Shown piece by piece: positions 19,201 to 28,107 of a stretch of DNA of 64,000 nucleotides. The stretch's first letter is position 1. Every line of letters begins with the position of its first letter. Made by a program: the position numbers and the translations under genes. The stretch is taken from NCBI GenBank assembly GCA_020073245.1, contig JAIQFQ010000001.1:418001-482000 (forward strand), given 5' to 3'. The stretch comes from Terriglobia bacterium. GTDB taxonomy: Bacteria > Acidobacteriota > Thermoanaerobaculia > Thermoanaerobaculales > Thermoanaerobaculaceae. The notes under the pieces are model-generated. The model made no database searches and was not told where the DNA came from. It was given only the letters and a program-made list of their open reading frames with translations.

Positions 19201-19405
19201 CGGCCTGGCGGTCGTCGGCGGCATCGTGTTCTCCCAACTGCTCACCCTCTTCGTGACTCCGGTCGTCTTCCTCTTCATGGATAGGGTCCAGGTCGCGCTC
19301 TCGCGTTGGCTACCCTTCCTCGCGCGCGGTCGGGGCGCCGAGGAGGGCGAGCAACCGCGCCTCGCCGACGTCGAGCCGCTGCTCGCCGCAACGGGAACCA
19401 GATAG
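16247..19405 (+). CDS. Second RND efflux permease (HAE1 / MdtC-like)
   Basis: [43 protein letters not shown]; paralog of the upstream permease. Confidence 0.95.
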   Translation: [1052 protein letters not shown]

Positions 19406-19464
19406 CGTCTCGACCCGCCCTCGACCCGAGATACGCGCGGTACGTGAGCGCGCGCGACGTCCCG

Positions 19465-20307
19465 TCAGTCGGAGGTCCGGACCGGGAGGACCGTGCGAGG
19501 GTCTTGAGAGCTGCGGTCCACCACCGAGCCCACGACCGCCACCCCGCCTTGGGCCACGAAGAAGAGATCCACAACCATCGGACCCGCACACACGGCGGGA
19601 AGCGCACCGCCGTATTCGACCCTTAGCTGCCGCCACTCCTGTGGCTGCATCGTGAAGGTGTGCGGAGTGTCCACCGGTGTGCCGTTGATGACAAGCTTGT
19701 CCGGGCGACCGTTTCGCGACTGCTGGAGCGTCACTTGGGTCGGGGTATCGCTCGGGTTCACGAGGTAGAGGTAGACCTCGAACGCCGGCGGCCGCGCACA
19801 CCGCAGAGGGTCCCAGAGCAGGCCCGGGAGTTGGTAGACAGTGCCGGGAAGGGACAGTTCGGCGCCCGAGAAGGCCGGCAGATCCTGGCCAAGGCCCGCG
19901 AGGGGACCTCCGGTGCCCGTCCCTCCACGCTCGTTGACGATCCGGCTTGAGATGCGGGCCGGTCCGTCCGTCGTGAACGTGAGGCCCCCGAGTACCTTGT
20001 CCGGACACCCGAGAGCAAGGAACAGATCCATGGCTGAGAGCATCACGGTCGTGTAGGGCGGCACCTCGCGGTACTCGGGGATCGGCGGCAGACACGGGAC
20101 TGACGTCTCCACCACGCCAGGAAGAACCGTCATCCCCCTGAACCGCACGGTTCTCGACCCCGGGTTGGTGAGGAAGATCTCCGACGTCCAGCGGTTGCCG
20201 CTCTTGCCGGGCCAGTGAAGGGCAAAGATCGGCAACACCAGATCGTCCGCCACCGCGACGCTTGCGGCGACCATCATGACCAGGGCAAAAGCGAGCCTCT
20301 TTCGCAT
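19465..20307 (-). CDS. Secreted hypothetical protein
   Basis: Signal peptide MRKRLAFALVMMVAASVAVADD; coherent protein-like composition; no confident family. Confidence 0.7.
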   Translation of the reverse strand: MRKRLAFALVMMVAASVAVADDLVLPIFALHWPGKSGNRWTSEIFLTNPGSRTVRFRGMTVLPGVVETSVPCLPPIPEYREVPPYTTVMLSAMDLFLALGCPDKVLGGLTFTTDGPARISSRIVNERGGTGTGGPLAGLGQDLPAFSGAELSLPGTVYQLPGLLWDPLRCARPPAFEVYLYLVNPSDTPTQVTLQQSRNGRPDKLVINGTPVDTPHTFTMQPQEWRQLRVEYGGALPAVCAGPMVVDLFFVAQGGVAVVGSVVDRSSQDPRTVLPVRTSD

Positions 20308-20577
20308 GGCAACACCTCTCTGGATCCGTTCGTGGCTGCCCACCAAGTTACTTCCTTCCGAGCGAGAGCTGCAAGAGGGACAGCCCACCGTGCTGCATGC
20401 GGAGCGCCCCGGGGGCGATTGGGCACCGGTTCGGGCCGCCGCTCAAATCGAAGCCAGGCATGAGGGACCGGAAACGGCCCTCGCCGCCGCCCGACCTGTC
20501 TGACATCGGACGCCGGGCGAGCTCGCACCCACCCGGCACCCGAACCTACGAACGAACCCCTCAAAGGGCTGCCGTAG

Positions 20578-22284
20578 CTACCGATGCCTGCGTCGGGGGA
20601 CGCTGATGTCCACGATCCTCCCCTCGGGCCGAACGTCCACACGGTGGAGCCCGACCACGTGGTCCTTCAGGACCTCGTATTCGAGGTCGGGGAGGATCTG
20701 CAGCTCGGAGATGTCGACGCCCATCATCGGCAGCAGCGCCGCGATCGCCTCGTTCACGGTCACCGAGTAGATGCGGTAGGGGTCGAGGCTCTGCCCGTGC
20801 ACGCGGACCGACTCCTGCCGTACCCGAGCACCGGCAACGGCCCTCGGGTCGTACTGAAAGCTCATGCCGGAAACCTGGAGGAAGAAGTCCTCGTTGATCC
20901 CGAGGTAGGCGAGGCCCATCTCCAGGCTTTCGATCAGCTCGGCGCCCGCAATCCGGAGCGTCGCGATCTTGAGGCCGAGGCCGGTCGCGGAGTCGTAGCC
21001 GTACGACACCGGCCGGAAGAGGTCGACCCCGACGATGGGCCCCCTAAATATCCCTTCGTCGATGAGACCGTTCGCGGTGATCGCGATGTCGGTGGAGGTT
21101 CTCGCGCGCAATGCGTCGGTGACGAGGTCGCCCATCGCGCTGTCGCGCTCCGGCCGGTCTGGGTCGGTTACGGTCTCAAGGTCGCAGACGGCGGTGGCGA
21201 GCCTGAGTTTGTAAACGTCGCCGTAGGTGGCGACGATACCCCGCTCGAGGTCGTCCACCACGCTCTGGACCTGCGGCAGCGGCCGCACCCTCTCGTCCAC
21301 GGGCAGCAGCCTGTAGCTCAAGACCCTCACCTTTCCCGCGTCGACCGTGAAGCGCAGCCGCCCGACGTACTCGTAATGTGACCCCGCCTGGAGGATCAGG
21401 GTAGGTCCGCCTTCGGGGTTGGCCACGGCCTCCGGCCGGTCGAAGACATTGTGGTCATGCCCGCCGACAATGATGTCGATGCCGGGGACGTTGGCGGCGA
21501 TCGCCCGATCGTAGAGCACCCCCAGGTGCGAGAGGCAGATCACCACCTCGGCCCCGCTGCGCCGAAGCTCCCCGACCTGTTGCGCCGCGATCCCCATCAG
21601 CACGGTTGGGTCGCCGGCGCCCAGGATCTGCACCGGCGCCGGCATGTTCATCACGTCGTCCGGCACGGTCATCCCGAAGATGCCGATGCGCACGCCCCCA
21701 ACATCCCTGATCAGGGCGGGGCGGATCCAGGTCGTCAACGCCGGGTAGCCGGAAAGGTCGAGGTTCGCCGAGAGCAACGGCAGCGTATCGTCGCCGTACG
21801 CCGCCGTGAGCGAGCCGGCGAGCACGGCCGGCCCGAAGTCGAATTCGTGATTCCCGACCGCCATGGCGTCGAAGCCGAGCTGCCTCATCAGCCGGAGCTC
21901 CGGCACGCCGAAGTACGCGTTGAAGAAGAGGTCGCCGTGGAAGACATCGCCAGCGTGCAGGAGCAGCACGTTGGGCTCCGCGGCGCGCACCCTGGCGATC
22001 ACCGTCGCCGCTTTAGCCATCCCACCGAGGGTGCCCTCGAAATGCCGATCCTTGGGCCCCCAGGCATCGAGGTGCGAGTGGGTGTCGTTGACGTGAAGGA
22101 GCGTGATCGTGGCCGGGCCCGTTCCGAGCGCCGGACAGGCCATGAGCCACGTCGCCGCCACGACCGCCACGGTCAGGCATGACACGACTCGCTGCAACCG
22201 GCCGGCGGCCCGACCGACCGCCTCCACTCTACCCGTCCCTGCCGCTCCGCTCTGTTTCCTTCCGCTGTCGCACTGCCTGTTCAT
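20578..22284 (-). CDS. 5'-nucleotidase / UshA-like metallophosphoesterase
   Basis: ITLLHVNDTHSHLDAWG, AVGNHEFDFG, GGHDHNVFD motifs; C-terminal 5'-nucleotidase domain (VTDALRARTSTDIAITANG). Confidence 0.92.
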   Translation of the reverse strand: MNRQCDSGRKQSGAAGTGRVEAVGRAAGRLQRVVSCLTVAVVAATWLMACPALGTGPATITLLHVNDTHSHLDAWGPKDRHFEGTLGGMAKAATVIARVRAAEPNVLLLHAGDVFHGDLFFNAYFGVPELRLMRQLGFDAMAVGNHEFDFGPAVLAGSLTAAYGDDTLPLLSANLDLSGYPALTTWIRPALIRDVGGVRIGIFGMTVPDDVMNMPAPVQILGAGDPTVLMGIAAQQVGELRRSGAEVVICLSHLGVLYDRAIAANVPGIDIIVGGHDHNVFDRPEAVANPEGGPTLILQAGSHYEYVGRLRFTVDAGKVRVLSYRLLPVDERVRPLPQVQSVVDDLERGIVATYGDVYKLRLATAVCDLETVTDPDRPERDSAMGDLVTDALRARTSTDIAITANGLIDEGIFRGPIVGVDLFRPVSYGYDSATGLGLKIATLRIAGAELIESLEMGLAYLGINEDFFLQVSGMSFQYDPRAVAGARVRQESVRVHGQSLDPYRIYSVTVNEAIAALLPMMGVDISELQILPDLEYEVLKDHVVGLHRVDVRPEGRIVDISVPRRRHR

Positions 22285-22390
22285 CGCCCGAATCCTCCTT
22301 GTCTCGCTACACAGCCTCTCTTGAATTGGGCCGCGCCGCCCACAGCTACGATGCGGAGAAGCAGCCATGTCTCCCGCCTTCGCTCTGTGC

Positions 22391-22492
22391 TCATTCCCCC
22401 GGCCGTGGCGGCGGCGCTCCTGGGGGGACCAGCGCCATTACCAGCACGGACACCGCTACGATGACGAGCAGCACGAGTACCCCTGCATTCAC
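22391..22492 (-). CDS. Candidate 33-aa single-TM small protein (GTG start)
   Basis: (V/M)NAGVLVLLVIVAVSVLVMALVPPGAPPPRPGE preceded by GGGAGGAAACG; not in the supplied ORF track. Confidence 0.4.
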   Translation of the reverse strand: MNAGVLVLLVIVAVSVLVMALVPPGAPPPRPGE

Positions 22493-22554
22493 CGTTTCCT
22501 CCCTTCTCGACCACGCCCAGAACGAGCGCTATCTGCGTTGACGCTGGCTCGCGA

Positions 22555-23094
22555 TCAATGGAACGAAAGGCCCGCGAGCGGCTCCCAACTCTGAAGCGCC
22601 CGGTAGCCGATGTAGGAAGCCGCGCCGATCACGACTGCGCCACCGATCGCAGCCCGAGCCCAGCTCTTCCTAGCGTCTTTGACCACCACGTCCACCACCG
22701 TCGTCTGGCCGGAGCGAATTACCAACGGCTTTTCCTGCACGCGCGATGGCGCGCCCATGTTTGGGGGCTTCGCAGACCATCGGACCCGAACCACGTACCG
22801 GCCAGGGGCCAGATCGGAGGCCGACCAGCGCGACACCGGGTCCTCGCGGATCAGTTCCTGCGAGCGGGATACGTCCCGGTACAATTCAGTGAGGACCTTG
22901 CGGTTCGAAACGACGTCCCGATGCAGATCGGACCAGTTTTCGAAGACCCGCACCTCGAGCGCGCCACCATCTGAGTCGCCACCGGCACCGGTGTTCCGCT
23001 TCACGTAGACCCCGCTCGCGCAGCCGACGCACCAGGGCGTCAACACGACGAGCAACCCCACGGTCACCTGCTTGTTTGAAACCCGACCTCGCAT
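22555..23094 (-). CDS. Putative lipoprotein with a TM segment near the C-terminus
   Basis: Lipobox-like VGCAS; beta-rich middle; AAIGGAVVIGAASYIGY. Confidence 0.65.
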   Translation of the reverse strand: MRGRVSNKQVTVGLLVVLTPWCVGCASGVYVKRNTGAGGDSDGGALEVRVFENWSDLHRDVVSNRKVLTELYRDVSRSQELIREDPVSRWSASDLAPGRYVVRVRWSAKPPNMGAPSRVQEKPLVIRSGQTTVVDVVVKDARKSWARAAIGGAVVIGAASYIGYRALQSWEPLAGLSFH

Positions 23095-23264
23095 CGCCGA
23101 CCTCCTTTCGCCCCGGCCCCACTCGCTCCTCGGGGTCTCTCACCACCCAGACTCGTCTCCGGCCGGGGGCGCGCCCTGATAAGGGCCTCACGGACAGGTG
23201 AAGGTTCGGCAACGGTGGGGCAACATTTTGAGAAACCCGTTCTTTCCAGAAGATGTTTGTTTGG

Positions 23265-23292
23265 TTGAAAATGGAGATGAGCAGGGTTATCT
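23265..23292 (+). promoter_or_regulatory. Sigma-70-like promoter in an AT-rich patch upstream of the CadC-like regulator
   Basis: TTGAAA (23265-23270), 16-bp spacer, TTATCT (23287-23292). Confidence 0.45.
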
Positions 23293-23308
23293 TGGTCCGA
23301 GAGCCCAG

Positions 23309-25216
23309 ATGAACGGGAATCGCGACCGCGAAGTGTACCGGGTCGGTGACCTCACGCTCGACGTCGAGACCAGGCTCCTGACACGTGCCGGAACGCTTGT
23401 GCCGCTGCCGCCCAAGACGTTCGAGCTTCTCGTCGAGCTTGTCCGCCGCTCTCCCGGAGTCGTCCGTCGCCAGGAGCTGCTCGACACCGTCTGGGCGCAC
23501 GAGTTGGTCAACGACGAGGCGCTGACGCAGAGGGTGATGCTCCTGCGGCGCGCTCTCGGCGACGACCCAAAAGAGCCGAAGTTCATCGCCTCGGCGCCCA
23601 GGTGGGGATACCGCCTGGTGGCCCCGGTCGAGCGCCTCGAACCCACGCCGTCGCACCCCGTGGCCTCGACTCGGCGAGAGGACGCCCCTGGGAGCAACGA
23701 CCGCCTGCGAGTGCTGCTGGCGACCACGCGCTCGAGGTCCCGCCGGCTGGTCTGGCTCTCCGCCATCCTCGTGGTCGCCGTCGCCACGCTGGTCGGGACC
23801 CTCGCCCTCCAGAATCGCCGCCACGCCATCGACTCACTCGCGATCGCTCCCTTCCGTGCCATCGAAGGCAGCGGGAGCGAGGTCGAGTACCTGTGCGACG
23901 GCATCCCCGAGACACTCAACAGGACCCTGAGGTCGGCGGTACCCGGCCTCCGGATCATCGCCGAGAGCTCGATGGCACGGTACAAGGGTGCGCAGGCCGA
24001 CCCGCAGAGGATCCGCCACGATTTCGGCGTTCGCGCGGTGCTCACCGGAACGCTGCTCCGGCGCGCCGACAAGCTGGTGATCGACACCGTGCTGGCGGAC
24101 GCCCAGGACGGGACGCAGCTGTGGGATGCGCACACCGAGCGCCCCGTCGCGGACCTCCTCGCCGTTCAGGACGAGATCTCGCAGGAGATCGTGAAGGGGC
24201 TGCGTATCCGGCTCTCTGGGACAGAACGCACCCGTCTTGCGAGGCGCCCGACGGAGAGCGTCGAGGCCTACACCCTCTACCTCAAGGGCCGGTACTTCTG
24301 GGACAAGCGGAACGAGAAGGGGTTTGAAGACGCGATCGCGTGCTTCAAGGCCGCGATCGACCAGGACCCCGCGTACGCCCTCGCCTACGCCGGCCTCGCG
24401 GACTGTTACGCCATCGAGAGCACGATTGAGTACGGCGCGGCCGCAGCCAACGAGGCCATGCCCAGGGCGCGGGCCCTCGCCAGGAAGGCCCTCGTGATCG
24501 ACGCGGATCTCGCGGAGGCGCACGCATCGCTCGGCCTCGTCCTCTGGCTGTACGACTGGGACCGGGCCGGCGCCGAGCGCGAGTTGCGCCGCGCCGCCAG
24601 GTTGGACCGCAACTGCTCCCAGGCTCTGCAATGGCTCGCCGAGATGCTCGCCGAGCAAGGACGGTCGGAAGAGGCGGACGAGGAGATCCGGCGGGCCATC
24701 GAGGTCGACCCACTCTCCCTCGTGATCAACGCGGACCGGGGGTTGTTCGCGTACTACCAGCGCGACTATGAGCCGGCGGTCCAGTACTACCGCCAGACGC
24801 TTGCGATGGAACCGAGCTTTGGCCAGGCCTGGCTCGGACTCGGCCTCGCGTATGCGCAGCAGGGGGAGCACGAAAAAGCGATCGAAGCCGTGAGGCACCT
24901 CTACAGCCTCGCCCCGATAACGCCCGTCATGGCGGCGCTCGGATACGTCAACGGCATGGCCGGCAAGAAGGATGAGGCTCGCAATATGCTCGACGAGCTC
25001 CTGGCGCTCGCCAAGCGGCGCTACGTTTCCAGCTACTACGTCGCCGGCGTGTTCATCGGGCTCGGGGATCGCGACCGTGCCTTCGAGTGGCTCGGCCGCG
25101 CAGGCGACGAGCGGGCGAGCCTGCTGGGGTCGCTCAGGGTCGATCCCGCCTTCGACCCGCTGCAGAGCGACCCGCGTTTTGCGGTGCTGCTCGCCCGCGT
25201 AGGCCTCGCCAAGTAG
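23309..25216 (+). CDS. CadC-like winged-helix transcriptional regulator with TM helix and TPR repeats
   Basis: N-terminal OmpR/CadC wHTH (VYRVGDLTLDVETRLLTRAGTLVPLPPKTFELL...), TM LVWLSAILVVAVATLVGTLAL, C-terminal TPRs. Confidence 0.88.
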   Translation: MNGNRDREVYRVGDLTLDVETRLLTRAGTLVPLPPKTFELLVELVRRSPGVVRRQELLDTVWAHELVNDEALTQRVMLLRRALGDDPKEPKFIASAPRWGYRLVAPVERLEPTPSHPVASTRREDAPGSNDRLRVLLATTRSRSRRLVWLSAILVVAVATLVGTLALQNRRHAIDSLAIAPFRAIEGSGSEVEYLCDGIPETLNRTLRSAVPGLRIIAESSMARYKGAQADPQRIRHDFGVRAVLTGTLLRRADKLVIDTVLADAQDGTQLWDAHTERPVADLLAVQDEISQEIVKGLRIRLSGTERTRLARRPTESVEAYTLYLKGRYFWDKRNEKGFEDAIACFKAAIDQDPAYALAYAGLADCYAIESTIEYGAAAANEAMPRARALARKALVIDADLAEAHASLGLVLWLYDWDRAGAERELRRAARLDRNCSQALQWLAEMLAEQGRSEEADEEIRRAIEVDPLSLVINADRGLFAYYQRDYEPAVQYYRQTLAMEPSFGQAWLGLGLAYAQQGEHEKAIEAVRHLYSLAPITPVMAALGYVNGMAGKKDEARNMLDELLALAKRRYVSSYYVAGVFIGLGDRDRAFEWLGRAGDERASLLGSLRVDPAFDPLQSDPRFAVLLARVGLAK

Positions 25217-25225
25217 GAGTGCCCA

Positions 25226-25981
25226 TTACTGCAGCTTTGCCAGCAGTTTCTCCGCCTGAGCCTTGATCCTGGGATGCTCCGCAGTCCAGCGCGGGTCAGG
25301 GGTCATCTCGACGATGCCCCTGAGCTGCTCCACGGCTTTGGCCTTCATCCCTTCGGACTTGTAGGTCTCGGCGAGGTAGAGCTTGGTCAGCGCGTCGGTC
25401 GGCGCGCCTGCGAGAGACTTCTCCAGGTGGACGATGGACTTCTTGTTGTCGCCCCCTTTGAAGAACGGCAGCTTGTAGTACATCCGACCGAGAACCCGAT
25501 CCGGACCGTAGCCCTCCACCGAGGGATCCAGTTCCAGGCACGTCTGCATCTCCTGTTTGATCGACGGCACGAGGGAGAGCGACTTGAAGATCCCCTTGGC
25601 CTCGCCGTAGACGCCGTACAGCACGCCGAGCCAGAAGTGCGCCTCGACGTCCTTGGGCGCGAGCGCCACGGCCTGCTTTACGAGCTCGATCCCGGCGTTG
25701 AAGATCGCCATCTTCTCACTGTCCGGCGCGTCGGCCCTCGCGTAGTTCCCGTAGAAGTACGCCGCCCGGGCACCCTCCCAGCGCGCTTCGACGGATATCG
25801 GCTCCGCCTTGGCAGCCCCTTGAAACAGCTCGAACGCCGCCTTGGCACGGGCCGGGTCAGCGCGCTGGTCGTAGGCCGCTCGCGCGTCCGCGAGTGTCCC
25901 GGTCGGTGCGCCCTGCCCGAGAGCAGAAAACCCGACAAGAGAGGAAACCGTCACCGCCACGAACGTCCCCCGAATCGTCAT
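25226..25981 (-). CDS. Secreted TPR-repeat protein
   Basis: Signal peptide MTIRGTFVAVTVSSLVGFSALGQ; TPR-like helices. Confidence 0.75.
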   Translation of the reverse strand: MTIRGTFVAVTVSSLVGFSALGQGAPTGTLADARAAYDQRADPARAKAAFELFQGAAKAEPISVEARWEGARAAYFYGNYARADAPDSEKMAIFNAGIELVKQAVALAPKDVEAHFWLGVLYGVYGEAKGIFKSLSLVPSIKQEMQTCLELDPSVEGYGPDRVLGRMYYKLPFFKGGDNKKSIVHLEKSLAGAPTDALTKLYLAETYKSEGMKAKAVEQLRGIVEMTPDPRWTAEHPRIKAQAEKLLAKLQ

Positions 25982-26051
25982 GATCGAGCTCCTTGTTGTC
26001 AGTTTACCAGTGCCTCGCGTGCGGTCCGGTAGAATCCAAGGGGAGGCGCAC

Positions 26052-27125
26052 ATGGAGTTCGGAATCCTGGGGTTGGAGTTGTCGGGCAAGACCACGCTCT
26101 TCTCCCTGCTGACCGGCCACGAGCCGACCGCCGGGCACGGGAAGCCCGCCGTCCACGTCGGGATCGCCCAGGTTCCCGACCCTCGACTCGACCGCCTCTC
26201 CGCGCTCTTCAAGCCGAAGAAGCACACACCGGCCACGGTTCGGTTCGTGGATGTGCCGGGGATCGTGAGGGGCGGCTCGGCGAGCCTGAACGCCCCCGAG
26301 TTGCGGACCATGGACGGGCTCGCAGTCGTGATGAGGGGGTTCGCCTCCGATTCCGTGCCCCACCCCGAGGGGAGCCTCGCCCCTTCCCGCGATCTGGAGC
26401 TCGTGGAAACCGAGCTCCTCCTCAACGATCTCTCGGTGGCCGGAAACCGCCTCGAGCGCCTGGGACACGACCTCGCCAAGCGACGGACCGCCGAGCTGGA
26501 GGCCGAACGCGACGCGCTGGAGCGCTGCCGTACTGCCCTGGAGGCCGGCACCCCGTTGCGCCGGGTGGACCTCACCCCGGAGGAGAGGCGCCTCCTCAAG
26601 GGTTTCGCCTTCCTCACGCTCAAGCCGATGCTGGTGGTTCTCAACGCCGGCGAGGGCGACGCCGGGGACCTGGCCGGCGCCGTCGGGCGTTCCGGACTCT
26701 CGGAGTTCGGCTCTCAACCTGGCGTTGCGGTCAGCGCCGTCTGCGCCACGATCGAACAGGAGATCTCGTGCCTCGCTCCCGGCGACCAGGCCGCGTTCCT
26801 TGCCGACCTCGGGCTGCCGGATCGGGCGCTCGACCGGCTCCTGCGGGCGGCGTATGAGCTGCTCGGGCTGATCTCCTTCTTCACGGCAGGGGACGACGAG
26901 TGCCGGGCGTGGTCGATCACGGCCGGCACCACCGCGGTCAAGGCTGCCGGCGTCATTCACTCCGACTTCGAGCGAGGGTTCATCCGGGCCGAGGTGGTGC
27001 CGTGGGTTGAACTCCTCGAGGCGGGCTCCTTCGCCGCCTGCCGGCCGCGAGGCTCGTTGCGGCTCGAGGGCAAGGACTACGTCGTGCAGGACGGCGACGT
27101 AGTGACCTTCCGCTTCAACGTGTAG
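26052..27125 (+). CDS. YchF/Obg-like P-loop NTPase with C-terminal TGS-like domain
   Basis: FGILGLELSGKTTLFSLLTG P-loop, DVPGIVRGGS, LNAGE (NxxE), C-terminal KAAGVIHSDFERGFIRAEVV...GKDYVVQDGDVVTFRFNV. Confidence 0.87.
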   Translation: MEFGILGLELSGKTTLFSLLTGHEPTAGHGKPAVHVGIAQVPDPRLDRLSALFKPKKHTPATVRFVDVPGIVRGGSASLNAPELRTMDGLAVVMRGFASDSVPHPEGSLAPSRDLELVETELLLNDLSVAGNRLERLGHDLAKRRTAELEAERDALERCRTALEAGTPLRRVDLTPEERRLLKGFAFLTLKPMLVVLNAGEGDAGDLAGAVGRSGLSEFGSQPGVAVSAVCATIEQEISCLAPGDQAAFLADLGLPDRALDRLLRAAYELLGLISFFTAGDDECRAWSITAGTTAVKAAGVIHSDFERGFIRAEVVPWVELLEAGSFAACRPRGSLRLEGKDYVVQDGDVVTFRFNV

Positions 27126-28107
27126 GGGTCGCCGTCGGCTTCGGCTCCTCGGAACCGGGTTCCGGGTTCGGGGCGGGCTCGGTGGAATCCGGTTCCGGAT
27201 TCTTTCCGGGTTCGGCGGAGCCGGGTTCCGGCGTCGGCGCGGACTCGGCGGAGTCGGGTTGCGGCGTCGGCGTCAGCTCCTCGGGTTGGGGCGTTGGGGT
27301 TCGCTTGATCCGCACCCGTTCCGTCACCGGCTGCACATCCAGCTGGGGCCGCGATGTCTGGGCAGCGGGCGGCGTGGCGATTACCGGAGCGGCACCCCTC
27401 GCAGGGGCCGCAGTAGGCGACGAGGGTCCTCCTGGCTGGGGTTGTGGCTTCTCAGGTGCGACCTGGGGAGTCACGCCGCCCGGGCCGGGTTGCGGCCGGG
27501 GGTTTGGTGAGGCGTCCATCATCCTCCGTATCGCTGCGGGATCGATCTCGGTGACCTTGAGAGTCGAGGTCCTCACTGCCTCTTCGTAGTGCCGGAGCCC
27601 CGCTTCGGCCTGCAGGCCGGAGTCGTAAACGAGGGGGTTCTTGAGCGGGTTGGCCAACTCGGGAGCGTACCGGTACGCCTTCGCATAGTCATGGATCGCC
27701 GCTTCCCGCTTCCCGCATCGCTCCTCCGCCAACGCAAGCATGAAACGGGCCTGTGCGTACCCCGGCCGCTCCTTGAGTGTCTTCTTGTAGTAACGCGTCG
27801 CCTCACGGTCACGGCCCTCGCGCTGCAGGACAAGCCCGAGGCGGTACGCTGCCTCGTAGTTGTGCTTGTCGAGTTTCAGGGCCGCGAGCAGGTAGTCCTC
27901 CGCATCGCCCGGGAACCCCTTCTCGAGGATCAGGACGCCAAGGTTGGCAAGATCCATCGAGGTCGCGCGGCCTGACTTGGCGAGCTCGAGGTAGTTGATG
28001 ATCGCCCGGTCCGCAGGGCGGTCCGGCGACAAGAAGCGCTCGAACACAGAGCCGCTGACCGCCAGCGCCAGAACCATGATTGTCACACCGAGCATCGCTC
28101 GCCTCAT
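27115..28107 (-). CDS. TPR protein with Pro/Glu-rich repetitive C-terminal tail
   Basis: N-terminal TM, TPR repeats, tail TPEPGSAEPGKNPEPDSTEPAPNPEPGSEEP. Confidence 0.75.
   Translation of the reverse strand: MRRAMLGVTIMVLALAVSGSVFERFLSPDRPADRAIINYLELAKSGRATSMDLANLGVLILEKGFPGDAEDYLLAALKLDKHNYEAAYRLGLVLQREGRDREATRYYKKTLKERPGYAQARFMLALAEERCGKREAAIHDYAKAYRYAPELANPLKNPLVYDSGLQAEAGLRHYEEAVRTSTLKVTEIDPAAIRRMMDASPNPRPQPGPGGVTPQVAPEKPQPQPGGPSSPTAAPARGAAPVIATPPAAQTSRPQLDVQPVTERVRIKRTPTPQPEELTPTPQPDSAESAPTPEPGSAEPGKNPEPDSTEPAPNPEPGSEEPKPTATPTR

Noticed and set aside
16256-19237. 993-aa antisense ORF opposite the second RND permease
   Set aside because: Arg/His/Asp/Glu-rich low-information composition typical of shadow ORFs in GC-rich DNA; the sense strand encodes a full-length, well-recognised RND permease.
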